Below the pieces are notes generated by a model that was not told the DNA's origin, did no database searches, and worked only from the letters and a program-made list of their open reading frames with translations. The position numbers and the translations under genes are program-made. Below, piece after piece: positions 17,044 through 25,477 of a stretch of 64,000 bases of DNA; positions within the stretch are counted from its first letter, which is position 1, and every line of letters starts with the position of its first letter. The stretch comes from Micromonospora sp. MA102 (GTDB taxonomy: Bacteria > Actinomycetota > Actinomycetes > Mycobacteriales > Micromonosporaceae): assembly GCF_025460765.1 (NCBI RefSeq), contig NZ_JAMWEG010000015.1, forward strand, positions 1 through 64,000, written 5' to 3'.

Positions 17044-17997
17044 TCAGACCATGGCCCGATGGTCGCGCGGATTGACGCCGCGGACCCGCTTGAACGCCGC
17101 ACTGAGCGCGAACGGGCTGCTGTAACCGACTCTGCGGGCCACCGAGGTGAGGGTCAGCTCGGTGTCGCGCAGCAGGTCGGCGGCGAGCGCGAGGCGCCAG
17201 TTGGTGACGAAGGTCATGGGCGGCTCGCCGACCAGTTCGGTGAACCGGCGGGCGAACGCCGCCCGGGAGGCGCCGGTGGCGGCGGCCAGACCGCCCACCG
17301 TCCAGGTCCGGGCCGGATCGTGCTGGACCAGCCGGACCGCGTGGCCGACGACCGGGTCGGTGTAGGCCCGGTACCAGCCGGGCGGCCGCGCGCCGGGACG
17401 GGCCAGCCAGGTGCGCAGCACCCCGATGACGAGCAGGTCGAGCAGCCGGTCCAGCACCGCCTCCTGCCCGGGTCCGTCGCGGTCCAGCTCCGCGGCGAGC
17501 AGCGCGACGACCGGCAGCTCGCCGTCGGCGGCGGTCAGCACCACCAGGGGCGGCAGGGCCGCGAGCAGGCCGGCGCCGACCGCGCCGCTGCTGGCGTACG
17601 TGCCGGTGAGCAGGGCGGTGGCGCCGTCCGGCCGGGTGCCCCAGGTACGCAGGCCCAGCGCCATGGTGTCGGTCAGCTCCTCCCCGGCGAGGGTGGTGCA
17701 GCGCTGCCCGGGATGGATCACCACCTGCGGTGGGGTGTCCGGATGGTCGGCCACCGTGTACGGGTCGGGCCCGCGCAGCACGGCCACGTCCCCGGGGCGC
17801 AGCGACGCGGGGGCGCCGCCGTGGGGCACCACCCAGGCGCTGCCCCGGACCACCGTGGTGACGCTCAGCGGGGCGGCGTCGCGGACCAGGATCGACCAGG
17901 GCGGGTCCATCACGGTACGGAGCAGGAACGCGTCCCGGGCGCGCAGCCCGCGGAGCACGTCGGCGAGCACGTCCACCCGGTGAGCGTAGACGCTCAC
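17044..17997 (-). CDS. AraC family regulator with cupin N-terminus
   Basis: 317 residues from GTG 17997. The N-terminal cupin (about 20-190; VVPHGGAPASLRPGDVAVLRG) would bind a small ligand; the C-terminal AraC domain (about 220-317) has two helix-turn-helix motifs, WTVGGLAAATGASRAAFARRF and LTSVARRVGYSSPFALSAAFKRV. It is divergent from the DUF1772 gene with only 60 nt between starts, the common arrangement for a regulator and its target. Longer frames are open to 18291, but the protein then reads into the divergent gene. Confidence 0.85.
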   Translation of the reverse strand: MSVYAHRVDVLADVLRGLRARDAFLLRTVMDPPWSILVRDAAPLSVTTVVRGSAWVVPHGGAPASLRPGDVAVLRGPDPYTVADHPDTPPQVVIHPGQRCTTLAGEELTDTMALGLRTWGTRPDGATALLTGTYASSGAVGAGLLAALPPLVVLTAADGELPVVALLAAELDRDGPGQEAVLDRLLDLLVIGVLRTWLARPGARPPGWYRAYTDPVVGHAVRLVQHDPARTWTVGGLAAATGASRAAFARRFTELVGEPPMTFVTNWRLALAADLLRDTELTLTSVARRVGYSSPFALSAAFKRVRGVNPRDHRAMV

Positions 17998-18057
17998 GTA
18001 TGGGTCGGGGCGTTCCGGCCATGGATCGTCCAGCGATCCCCGGGTCCAATGGTCCTC

Positions 18058-18558
18058 ATGACCGCATCGAACATCCGGGCCGGCGTGCTGCTGCTGGCCA
18101 CCATGACGACGGGCCTGACGGCGGGGCTCTTCGCGGCCTTCGCGTACGCGGTGATGCCGGGCCTGGCCCGGGTCGACGACCGGGCGTTCGTCGCCGGCAT
18201 GCGGTCGATCAACCAGGCCATCCTCAACGGCTGGTTCGCGCTCTGCTTCGGCGGCGCGCTGGTCTGCACCCTCGCGGCCGTCCTGCTGCACCTGCCCGCG
18301 CGGCTGCGCGGGCCCCTGCCCTGGCTGGTCGCCGGCCTGACGCTCTACGTGCTGGTGCTCGCGGTGACCGCCGCCGTGAACGTGCCGCTCAACGACCGGC
18401 TGGAGGCGGGGGCCGCCCGGCTGGCCGACCCGGCGGAGCTGCGCGCGGCGTTCGAGAGCGCCTGGGTCGGCTGGAACGTGGTCCGGGCGGTGCTCAACAC
18501 CGCCGCCTTCGGCTGCCTCGGCGTGGCGCTGCTGGTGGCCCGGTCGCTGCCCGGCTGA
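18058..18558 (+). CDS. DUF1772 (anthrone oxygenase-like) membrane protein
   Basis: 166 residues with four hydrophobic helices (about 7-30, 56-78, 85-105 and 140-160). Conserved family features are the AFAYAVMPGLARVDDR stretch after helix 1, NVPLNDRL and the FESAWVGWNVVRAVLN block before helix 4. The family includes anthrone oxygenases, though most members have no proven reaction. ATG 18058 is favoured; ATG 18049 in the same frame would add three residues. It is probably regulated by the divergent AraC protein. Confidence 0.8.
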   Translation: MTASNIRAGVLLLATMTTGLTAGLFAAFAYAVMPGLARVDDRAFVAGMRSINQAILNGWFALCFGGALVCTLAAVLLHLPARLRGPLPWLVAGLTLYVLVLAVTAAVNVPLNDRLEAGAARLADPAELRAAFESAWVGWNVVRAVLNTAAFGCLGVALLVARSLPG

Positions 18559-18570
18559 CCGACGTCCGGG

Positions 18571-19197
18571 TCACCGGTCGCGCAGCTTCGCCAGCAACGC
18601 GACCTCGGCGGTGCGGGATCGTTCGATCCGGCCGGCGAGGTCGCGTACCCGGGCGCTCGTGCCGGCCTGGACCTGGGCGCGGGCCAGCTCGGCGGCGATC
18701 CGCTGGTGGGCGCCGAGCACGTCGAGCAGCACCCGGTCGGCCTGGCCGGGCGGGGCGGCCCGCAGCCGCGCCAGCCCGGCGGCGGCGTCGCTGTGGCCGG
18801 AGTGGTCGTGCCGCTCGGCGGCCGCCATTGCGGACGGGCCGGCCTCGCGCAGCCAGCCGCGCATGGTGGCCAGTTCGTCGGTCTCGGTGGCCCGGACGGC
18901 GGCGATCAGCGTGCGGATCTCCGGGTCGGTGGTGCGGTCGAGCCCGAGCCCCACGATGTCCAGGGTCTGCTCGGTGTGCGCCACCATCATGGCCAGGAAG
19001 AGCGCGTCGATGCCGCTGGTCGCGGTCTCGGCGGCGGGCCCGGGACGGGTGGCGGCGGTCGGCGCCGGCTGGCCGGTGCAGCCGGCCGCGGCCAGCAGCA
19101 CGGCCAGCAGGGCGGCGGCGAGCGGGCCGCGCAGGCCGGCCCTGCGGTCGGGGGTACGCCGGGTGCCGGGTGCGGCGCACGCGGGGCGCGGCCGCAC
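18571..19197 (-). CDS. DUF305 family lipoprotein
   Basis: 208 residues. A long basic N-terminus leads to a hydrophobic segment and lipobox LLAAAGC with Cys40. Then comes a DUF305 four-helix region: IDALFLAMMVAHTEQTLDI with the usual Met/His set, DPEIRTLIAAVRATETDELATMRGWL, and a HDHSGHSD loop. DUF305 proteins are widely linked to copper or other metals. The family usually has HH where this has HT. GTG 19197 starts 8 nt after the LPMO stop, so translation is probably coupled to the LPMO gene. Confidence 0.75.
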   Translation of the reverse strand: MRPRPACAAPGTRRTPDRRAGLRGPLAAALLAVLLAAAGCTGQPAPTAATRPGPAAETATSGIDALFLAMMVAHTEQTLDIVGLGLDRTTDPEIRTLIAAVRATETDELATMRGWLREAGPSAMAAAERHDHSGHSDAAAGLARLRAAPPGQADRVLLDVLGAHQRIAAELARAQVQAGTSARVRDLAGRIERSRTAEVALLAKLRDR

Positions 19198-19205
19198 CCG
19201 TCCGG

Positions 19206-19949
19206 TCAGATCTGGAGCCACAGCGCCGGCACGTTCGGCGGTTCCCAGCCGGGGATCGCGGTGTGCGCCTGGCGGCAGCGGTAGGTCAGGCCGTTGTAGG
19301 TGACCGTGTCCCCCACCTGGTAGGCGCGCCCGGCGGTCCAGGTGCCGCCGGGGGCCGGCGAGCTGGTCGGGGTGGGCCGGGGCGTCGGGGTCGTCGGCGC
19401 GGGGGTCGGCGTCGGGCTGGGCGTGGGGTTGCCGCCGCCCCCGCCGATCTGGAGGTCGACGCAGGAGTAGAAGGCGTTGGCGGTGTCGGCGATGTTCCAC
19501 ACGGCGAGGAGCTTCTGCCGGCCGGAGAAGCCACCCAGGTTGACGGTGTGCGACACGGTGGCGTCGGGCTGGCGGCCGCCGCCGTCGACGACCGCGACCC
19601 GGGTGTTGCCGATCCAGTATTCCCAGTTGGACGTGGCGTGCCGGGCGGTGTTGACCCAGGTGAACGTCACCGAGCTGCCGACTGAGGTGGCCGGCCAGCC
19701 GCGGCTGTCGTCGTTGAGCACGGCGAACTGGGCGATGCCCGCGTGGCAGCTCTTGAGGCCCTTGGGTCCCTCGACGCTCTGCGGCTCGTACTTGATCTGG
19801 CCGCAGTCGGGCACCCGGTTCTGGGCGCAGAGTGCCTGGCGGCTGGGGGGCGACGAGACGTAGCCGTGGGCCTGGGCGGGTGCGGCGACCGCCAGGGTGG
19901 CGGTGACGGCACCCGTGGTGAGCAGCGGCAGGGTGATTCTTCGGCGCAT
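19206..19949 (-). CDS. AA10 lytic polysaccharide monooxygenase with CBM5/12
   Basis: 247 residues. Signal peptide 1-27, cut at AQA|H so that His28 becomes the N-terminus; with His104 (TARHATSNWEYW) it would make the copper histidine brace. The AA10 domain covers about 28-170. A Pro/Thr linker (173-200) leads to a C-terminal CBM5/12 chitin-binding module (WTAGRAYQVGDTVTYNG...W). It would cleave chitin (or cellulose) oxidatively outside the cell. ATG 19949 has AAGGAG 7 nt before it. It is followed, 8 nt after the stop, by a DUF305 lipoprotein gene, and shares an AT-rich divergent promoter region with a glycosidase gene. Confidence 0.92.
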   Translation of the reverse strand: MRRRITLPLLTTGAVTATLAVAAPAQAHGYVSSPPSRQALCAQNRVPDCGQIKYEPQSVEGPKGLKSCHAGIAQFAVLNDDSRGWPATSVGSSVTFTWVNTARHATSNWEYWIGNTRVAVVDGGGRQPDATVSHTVNLGGFSGRQKLLAVWNIADTANAFYSCVDLQIGGGGGNPTPSPTPTPAPTTPTPRPTPTSSPAPGGTWTAGRAYQVGDTVTYNGLTYRCRQAHTAIPGWEPPNVPALWLQI

Positions 19950-19989
19950 GGCGGCAACTCCTTCGGGGCGGTGGGAGGAGATGTCAATG

Positions 19990-20018
19990 AACATAAATTA
20001 AACCTTGTTAACAGTAAA
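19990..20018 (-). promoter_or_regulatory. LPMO promoter TTTACT-N17-TATGTT
   Basis: Minus-strand TTTACT (20013-20018) and TATGTT (19990-19995) with a 17-nt spacer, about 34 nt of leader before ATG 19949. It lies in an AT-rich island (19990-20040) with a 9-bp direct repeat ATAAATTAA at 19993-20001 and 20030-20038. Confidence 0.6.
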
Positions 20019-20034
20019 GACTCCTGTCTATAAA
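20005..20034 (+). promoter_or_regulatory. Divergent glycosidase promoter TTGTTA-N18-TATAAA
   Basis: TTGTTA (20005-20010), 18-nt spacer, TATAAA (20029-20034) on the plus strand. It overlaps the LPMO promoter, so the two cannot easily be used together. The leader to ATG 20196 would be about 155 nt. Confidence 0.5.
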
Positions 20035-20195
20035 TTAAGCCGCGTATCCGGGGCCGTCCTTGAGCGCCCCGGCACCCGCATGGGATTCTGGGACGTCGAT
20101 GGCTCTGCGCGGGGCCGACCGTCGCTCCTTGGGCACCCGGACACCGGGAGGGCGACGCAGGACAGACGATCGCCCGACCTCCGAAGGAACCCCGC

Positions 20196-22271
20196 ATGAG
20201 CAGAACCCCCTCCACCCCGCGCCGGGTCACGGCGTACGCGGCGAGCCTGCTGCTCGCCCTCGCCGCGCCGGCCGCCGTCGGCCCGCCCGCCGCCGGCGCG
20301 GCGGCCGACCCGGTGACGGTGACCGTGAACGCCCGCGCCGGGCTGGCGACCGTGCCGGACACCGCGCTCGGCGTCAACCACGCCATCTGGGACGAGCAGC
20401 TCGGCAGCACCGAGACCTCGGACCTGCTCCGGGCGGCCGGCGTGCGGATGCTGCGCTACCCGGGCGGCTCCTACGCCGACATCTACCACTGGCGGAACCA
20501 CACCGCGCCGGGCGGCTACGTCGCCCCGAACACCGACTTCGACACCTTCATGGCCGCGGCCCGGCGGGTCGGCGCCGAGCCGATGATCATCGCCAACTAC
20601 GGCACCGGCACCCCGGCCGAGGCCGCCGAGTGGGTGCGGTACGCCAACGTCACCAAGGGCTACGACGCGAGGTGGTGGACGGTCGGCAACGAGAACTACG
20701 GCAACGGCCACTACGGCTCGGCCTGGGAGGCCGACGACCACCCCGACAAGAGCGCCAGCCAGTACGCCCGGCTGGTCGTCGAGTACGCCGACGCCATGAA
20801 GGCGGTCGACCCGGACATCAAGGTCGGCGCGGTGCTGACCATGCCGGGCAACTGGCCGGACGGGCTGACCGCCGGCGCGGACCCCGGCCCCTGGAACCAG
20901 ACCGTGCTCTCCCTCGCCGGCCCGAAGATCGACTTCGTCGACGTGCACTGGTACCCGGGCGGCACGGCCGCCGAGTCCCTCGCCCGGACCAGCCACCTCC
21001 CCGACGCCGCCTGGCTGCTGCGCCAGCAGATCGCCCGCTACGCCGGCCCGGACGCCGGCCGGATCGGGATCAGCTTCACCGAGCTGAACGTCGGCGCCGG
21101 CCAGAACACCCAGCCGGGCGCGCTCTTCCTGGCCGACGCCTACAGCGGGCTGCTGGAGCAGGGTGTCTTCACCGTGCAGTGGTGGAACACGCACAACGGG
21201 ATCGGCACGGTCTCGCAGGTCGCCGGCCAGACCGACTACGGCGACTTCGGGCTGCTCTCCAGCGGCGGGTGCACCGCCGACGGGTCGGTCTGCGAGCCGC
21301 CGCTCAACACGCCGTTCGCGCCATACCACGGGTTGTCCATGATGAACCTCTTCGCCCGGGCCGGCGACCAGTTCGTCCGCGCCGCCACCGACCAGCCCCT
21401 GGTCGCCGCGCACGCGGCCCGCCGGCCCGACGGCAGCCTCGCGGTCCTGCTGCTGAACAGGGACCCGGACACCGCGTACCCGGTGGCCATCGACTACGCC
21501 GGCTTCACCCCGGCGGACGAGGCGCCGACGGTGCACACGCTGACCAACGGCGCGGCCGGGGTGGCCACCGGGCGGTCCGGCGACGCGACCAGCCGGACGC
21601 TGCCGCCGTACTCGCTGACCACGCTCGTGCTGCGCCCGGCCGGTGTGGTCGCCGGCCGGCCCGGCGCGCCGGGCCGGCCCACCGCCGGCGCGGTCACCGA
21701 CCGGACGGCGACGATCACCTGGCCGCCGGCCGCGCCCGGCGGCGCGCCGATCGCCAAGTACGAGGTGTACCGGCAGCACGGGGCGGTCAGCGAGCAGCTC
21801 GGCGAGACGGCCCGCACCTCGCTCACGGTCGGCAACCTCGAACCCGGCACCCGGTACACGGTCAACGTGCTGGCCCGGGACACCGCGGGCCGGGTCTCCT
21901 GGTCCTCCCCGCCGCTCACCTTCGCCACCGGTAGCCCGGCCGCCAGCACCTGCGCCGTCCGCTTCCACCCGGACACCGACTGGGGCAACGGCTACGTGGC
22001 GACCGTGGACATCGTGAACACCGGCCCGAGCGCGATCGACGGCTGGACACTCACCTGGACCTGGCCCACCGACTGGCAGCAGGTGAGCAGCGGCTGGAGC
22101 GCCAACTGGTCGCAGGTGGGCACCCGGGTCACGGCGACCAGCACCGCCGACAACCGCCGGCTCGCCGCCGGTGGCGGCAGCACCAGCGCCGGATTCGTCG
22201 GCGCGTACAGCGGGCCGAACGTGCCGCCCGGCGCGTTCCGGCTCAACGGAACCGTGTGCGCCACGGGGTGA
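20196..22271 (+). CDS. Secreted clan GH-A glycoside hydrolase with FN3 and CBM2
   Basis: 691 residues: signal peptide 1-35, a TIM-barrel-like catalytic domain (about 40-480) of the alpha-L-arabinofuranosidase/GH51-GH39 sort, an FN3 module (about 490-580) and a CBM2 at the C-terminus (590-691, CAVRF...TVCATG with the paired terminal cysteines). Likely catalytic acids are Glu in WWTVGNENYGNG (acid/base) and Glu in ISFTELNVG (nucleophile). Upstream LRYPGGSYADIYHWR is typical of arabinofuranosidase-like enzymes. AAGGAA precedes ATG 20196. The exact family and substrate (hemicellulose or other) are not certain. Its promoter overlaps that of the LPMO. Confidence 0.75.
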   Translation: MSRTPSTPRRVTAYAASLLLALAAPAAVGPPAAGAAADPVTVTVNARAGLATVPDTALGVNHAIWDEQLGSTETSDLLRAAGVRMLRYPGGSYADIYHWRNHTAPGGYVAPNTDFDTFMAAARRVGAEPMIIANYGTGTPAEAAEWVRYANVTKGYDARWWTVGNENYGNGHYGSAWEADDHPDKSASQYARLVVEYADAMKAVDPDIKVGAVLTMPGNWPDGLTAGADPGPWNQTVLSLAGPKIDFVDVHWYPGGTAAESLARTSHLPDAAWLLRQQIARYAGPDAGRIGISFTELNVGAGQNTQPGALFLADAYSGLLEQGVFTVQWWNTHNGIGTVSQVAGQTDYGDFGLLSSGGCTADGSVCEPPLNTPFAPYHGLSMMNLFARAGDQFVRAATDQPLVAAHAARRPDGSLAVLLLNRDPDTAYPVAIDYAGFTPADEAPTVHTLTNGAAGVATGRSGDATSRTLPPYSLTTLVLRPAGVVAGRPGAPGRPTAGAVTDRTATITWPPAAPGGAPIAKYEVYRQHGAVSEQLGETARTSLTVGNLEPGTRYTVNVLARDTAGRVSWSSPPLTFATGSPAASTCAVRFHPDTDWGNGYVATVDIVNTGPSAIDGWTLTWTWPTDWQQVSSGWSANWSQVGTRVTATSTADNRRLAAGGGSTSAGFVGAYSGPNVPPGAFRLNGTVCATG

Positions 22272-22283
22272 ACCGGGCCGAGG

Positions 22284-23168
22284 TCACCCCCGCCGGGGTG
22301 GCCGGAGCCGGCCGTCGGCCGCCGACGGGGTCCGCGGGCTCCGTCGGCGGCCCACGCCGCCGGGGCGGCGCGGGGCCGGGACGACGTGCGGGCGCAGGCG
22401 CGCGGCGTACTCCGGCCCGGCCGGTCGCCGGCGGGACGCGCCCGGCCGGGGCAGCCCCGCCAGGATCACCCCGAGCAGCGTCACCGCGACGATCCCGTCG
22501 AGCCAGTAGTGGTTACCGGTGCCGACCACCACCAGCAGGGTGAGCACGGGATGGGCCAGCCAGAACCACCGCCACCGCCCGGAGGTCACCGTGATCAGCG
22601 CGACGGCGACGGCCACAGCCCAGCCGACGTGCAGGGAGGGCATCGCGGCGTACTGGTTGCTCAGCGTGTCGGTGTCGGGCGGGCCGTAGACGGCGGGGCC
22701 GTACCGGCTGCCGGTGTCCACCAGGCCGGTGAGCGCGGTCATCCGGGGCGGAGCGAGCGGCACGAGGACGTGCAGGGCCAGCGCCGCCGCGGTGAGCACG
22801 GCGAGGGCCCGCCGCATCCACCGGTAGTGCACGGGATGGCGGAGGTAGAGCCACACCAGGCAGAGCACGGTGGCCGGGAAGTGCACGTAGGCGTAGTAGC
22901 AGTTGGCCAGCCGGACCGGCAGCTCGTGGACCAGCAACGGGGCCTGCACGGCGGCCTCGTCCGGCAGGTGGAGCAGCCGCTCCAGCCACCAGATCCGCTC
23001 CCCGTTGACCAGTGCGGTGCCGGACCGCCCGGCCACCAGCGTCCGGCCCGCCTTGTAGGCGAGGAAGAGCGCGGCGACGAGGCTCAGCTCGCGGACCGCC
23101 CGGCGCACCGCCCCGGTCGGCCGCGCGTCGACGGTCACCGGTGGTGGCGCGGGCTGCGTGGTGTCCAC
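22284..23168 (-). CDS. PAP2 (phosphatidic acid phosphatase-like) membrane protein
   Basis: 294 residues with about six membrane helices. The PAP2 motifs are in the Aur1/inositol-phosphotransferase style: LAPPRM, MPSLHVGWAV (central His), and GNHYWLDGI (His and Asp). It would cleave or transfer a lipid phosphate at the outer face of the membrane. The last 50 residues are Arg/Pro-rich and poorly ordered. The stop is 12 nt from the convergent CBM2 gene stop. Confidence 0.8.
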   Translation of the reverse strand: MDTTQPAPPPVTVDARPTGAVRRAVRELSLVAALFLAYKAGRTLVAGRSGTALVNGERIWWLERLLHLPDEAAVQAPLLVHELPVRLANCYYAYVHFPATVLCLVWLYLRHPVHYRWMRRALAVLTAAALALHVLVPLAPPRMTALTGLVDTGSRYGPAVYGPPDTDTLSNQYAAMPSLHVGWAVAVAVALITVTSGRWRWFWLAHPVLTLLVVVGTGNHYWLDGIVAVTLLGVILAGLPRPGASRRRPAGPEYAARLRPHVVPAPRRPGGVGRRRSPRTPSAADGRLRPPRRG

Positions 23169-23221
23169 GGCGCCTCGATTCGGTCAAGGGCCGGCGTCAT
23201 GCCGGCCCGGGTGGGCACGGA

Positions 23222-23254
23222 CCAGGGCCGCCGCCGGATCGGCGACGGCCCTGG
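23222..23254 (-). terminator. Hairpin terminator after DHA2 exporter 2
   Basis: Arms 23222-23236 and 23240-23254 pair at 14 of 15 positions around a 3-nt loop, 12 nt beyond the exporter stop. Confidence 0.65.
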
Positions 23255-23266
23255 GACGACAGGGCG

Positions 23267-24907
23267 TCAGCGGCGGGCGCGTTCACCCGGCCCCGCGACG
23301 TCCACGGCCACCTCGTCGAAGGCGGGCGCCCCGTCGACCGCGTCGGCCGCGACGGCGACCGAACGGGCGGTGTCGGGCAGGTCCAGGCTGGACCGCAGGG
23401 TGACCGGCTTGAGCAGCAGCGCGGCCAGGATCCCGACGACCGCGATGGCGGCCGAGATCAGGAAGATGTGCCCGGTCGCGTCACCATACGCGGCCCGCAC
23501 AATCTCCTGCACCGGCGCGGGCAGGGCGGCGAGGTTGAGCGTGCTGCTGCCGCCGCCACCCGTGGTGGGGATCCCCGCCGCGGCCAGGTCGTGGGTGATC
23601 CGGTCGGTGACCTGGCGGGCCAGGACCGCGCCGAGCACCGACACGCCGATGGTGCCGCCGAGCGAGCGGAAGAACGCCACGCTGGAGCTGGCCGCGCCGA
23701 TGTCCTTGAGCGCCACCGTGTTCTGCACCGCGAGCACCAGGTTCTGCATGGTCATGCCGACGCCCACGCCGACGATGAACATGGCGGCGCCGACCAGGAC
23801 CAGCGAGGTCTCGTGGTCGATGGTGCCGAGCAGGGCGAAGCCGACGACCAGGATGATCGACCCGGCGACGATGTACGGCTTGATCTTCCCGGAGGACGTG
23901 ATCAGCCGGCCGGCGACGATCGAGGAGAGCAGCACGCCGGCCATCATCGGGATGGTGAGCAGGCCGGCCTCGGTCGGGCTGTAGCCGCGGCCGATCTGGA
24001 AGTACTGGCCGAGGAAGACCGCGCCCCCGAACATCGCCATGCCGACCGCGAGGCTGCCGAGGATCGCCAGCGCCGTGGTGCGCTCGCGGACGATCTCCAG
24101 CGGCACGACCGGCTCGGCGGCCCGCGACTCCACCAGGACGGCGAGGGCGAGCAGCAGCACCGAGCCGCCGACCATCGCTCCGGTCTGCCAGGACAGCCAG
24201 GCGAAGGAGCTGTCGACGAACGAGATCCAGATCAGCAGGAGGCTGACGCCGGCGGCGATCAGGGTGGCGCCCAGGTAGTCGATCTTCACGTTGTCGCGCC
24301 GCGCGGTGGGCAGGTGCAGGGTGGCCTGGAGCAGGAGCAGCGCGACGGCCGCGACGGGCACGCCGACGAAGAAGCACCAGCGCCAGCCGAGCCAGGAGGT
24401 GTCCACGATGAGGCCGCCGAGCAGCGGGCCGCCGACCGTGGCGAGGGCCATGACGCCGCCCAGGTAACCGTTGTAGCGGCCGCGCTCCCGGGGCGGGATC
24501 ATCGCGGCGATGGCCACCTGGACCAGGGCCTGGAGACCGCCGACGCCGATGCCCTGGAAGGCGCGGGCGGCGATGAGCTGGCCGGCCGAGTGCGAGAAGC
24601 CGGCCGCGACCGAGCCGGCCAGGAAGACCACGATGGCGACCTGGATGAGCAGCTTCTTGTTGAACAGGTCGGCGAGCTTGCCCCAGATCGGGGTGGTCGC
24701 CGTGGCGGTGAGCAGGGTGGCGGTGACCACCCAGGTGTACTGCGTCTGCGAGCCGTTGAGGGCTCCGATGATCTTCGGTAGGGCGGTCGAGACGACCGTG
24801 CTGCTCAGCATGGCCACGAAGAGCACCAGCAACAGGCCGCTGAGGGCTTCCAGCGTCTTCCGCCGGCTCATGGGCGCGGCGTCCGCCGTCGCGGTGGGTG
24901 CGCTCAT
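23267..24907 (-). CDS. DHA2 family MFS multidrug exporter, MarR-linked
   Basis: 546 residues, 14 helices. Signatures: MLSSTVVSTALPKI (D1), GKLADLFNKKLLI (motif A), RAFQGIGVGGLQ (motif B), GPLLGGLIVDTSW (motif C). The C-terminal 40 residues are an acidic, Ala-rich cytosolic tail. Its ATG overlaps the stop of the MarR gene (ATGA), so both are one operon in the usual repressor-pump order. A substrate-induced release of MarR is the likely control. Confidence 0.9.
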   Translation of the reverse strand: MSAPTATADAAPMSRRKTLEALSGLLLVLFVAMLSSTVVSTALPKIIGALNGSQTQYTWVVTATLLTATATTPIWGKLADLFNKKLLIQVAIVVFLAGSVAAGFSHSAGQLIAARAFQGIGVGGLQALVQVAIAAMIPPRERGRYNGYLGGVMALATVGGPLLGGLIVDTSWLGWRWCFFVGVPVAAVALLLLQATLHLPTARRDNVKIDYLGATLIAAGVSLLLIWISFVDSSFAWLSWQTGAMVGGSVLLLALAVLVESRAAEPVVPLEIVRERTTALAILGSLAVGMAMFGGAVFLGQYFQIGRGYSPTEAGLLTIPMMAGVLLSSIVAGRLITSSGKIKPYIVAGSIILVVGFALLGTIDHETSLVLVGAAMFIVGVGVGMTMQNLVLAVQNTVALKDIGAASSSVAFFRSLGGTIGVSVLGAVLARQVTDRITHDLAAAGIPTTGGGGSSTLNLAALPAPVQEIVRAAYGDATGHIFLISAAIAVVGILAALLLKPVTLRSSLDLPDTARSVAVAADAVDGAPAFDEVAVDVAGPGERARR

Positions 24908-25374
24908 CGCGCGTCCTCCAGGTTGTCGTGTCGGGTGAGGGCGACCTCAAGGTCGCGGGTGAGGCGTGCGAGCGCGGTGGACAGGGCCGCCACCTCGTCG
25001 GGGGTCCAGTCGGCGAGTGCCCGGGAGATCACCCCGCCGTACCAGTCGTAGGCCTCGGTCATGGCGGCCCGGCCGGCCGGGGTGATCGTCAGGTGACTGG
25101 CCCGCCGGTCCTGCGGGTCGGCGCGCCGGTCGACCAGGCCGTCGGCGACCAGGGCGGCGACCGCCCGGCTCACCGTCGAGGGGTCGAGCCGGCCCCGCTC
25201 TGCCAGGTCCCGGGCGTGGCAGCCGGTGGCGCCGTCCCGGTCGATGTGCCGGAGCAGGCCCACCAGGCCGGGCGGCACGGCCGGCCGGTCGTGCGCGCGC
25301 CGCTGCTTGAGCACCCGCACGCCGGTCAGCAGGTCCTGCAACCGGGCGACGAGTTCTCGGCTGGTCGCGTCCAC
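24904..25374 (-). CDS. MarR family transcriptional regulator
   Basis: 156 residues. The winged helix spans about 40-110: GATGCHARDLAERGRLDPSTVSRAV (recognition helix) and the wing DPQDRRASHLTITPAGRA. First gene of an operon with the DHA2 pump, and divergent from a TetR gene. Its likely operator is the palindromic stretch in the 103-nt gap between the two. Confidence 0.9.
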   Translation of the reverse strand: MDATSRELVARLQDLLTGVRVLKQRRAHDRPAVPPGLVGLLRHIDRDGATGCHARDLAERGRLDPSTVSRAVAALVADGLVDRRADPQDRRASHLTITPAGRAAMTEAYDWYGGVISRALADWTPDEVAALSTALARLTRDLEVALTRHDNLEDAR

Positions 25375-25410
25375 TCTTCCCCTCCCCCTGCCTTGGTTGC
25401 CTCAAGCAAT

Positions 25411-25438
25411 GATTCGCGAATCTTGCCCATCAGGCAAG
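25411..25438. promoter_or_regulatory. Two adjacent palindromes in the MarR/TetR divergent region
   Basis: GATTCGCGAATC (25411-25422) is a perfect 12-bp palindrome; it abuts CTTGCC-N5-GGCAAG (25422-25438). They lie between the marR-pump operon and the TetR gene and are the best operator candidates for either. Confidence 0.55.
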
Positions 25439-25439
25439 T

Positions 25440-25469
25440 TTGCTCATTGAGAAACGGATCACGTACGCT
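25440..25469 (+). promoter_or_regulatory. TetR gene promoter TTGCTC-N18-TACGCT
   Basis: TTGCTC (25440-25445) and TACGCT (25464-25469), 18 nt apart and 8 nt before ATG 25478. The -35 touches the end of the second palindrome, so a repressor there would block it. Confidence 0.45.
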
Positions 25470-25477
25470 GGGGAGCC

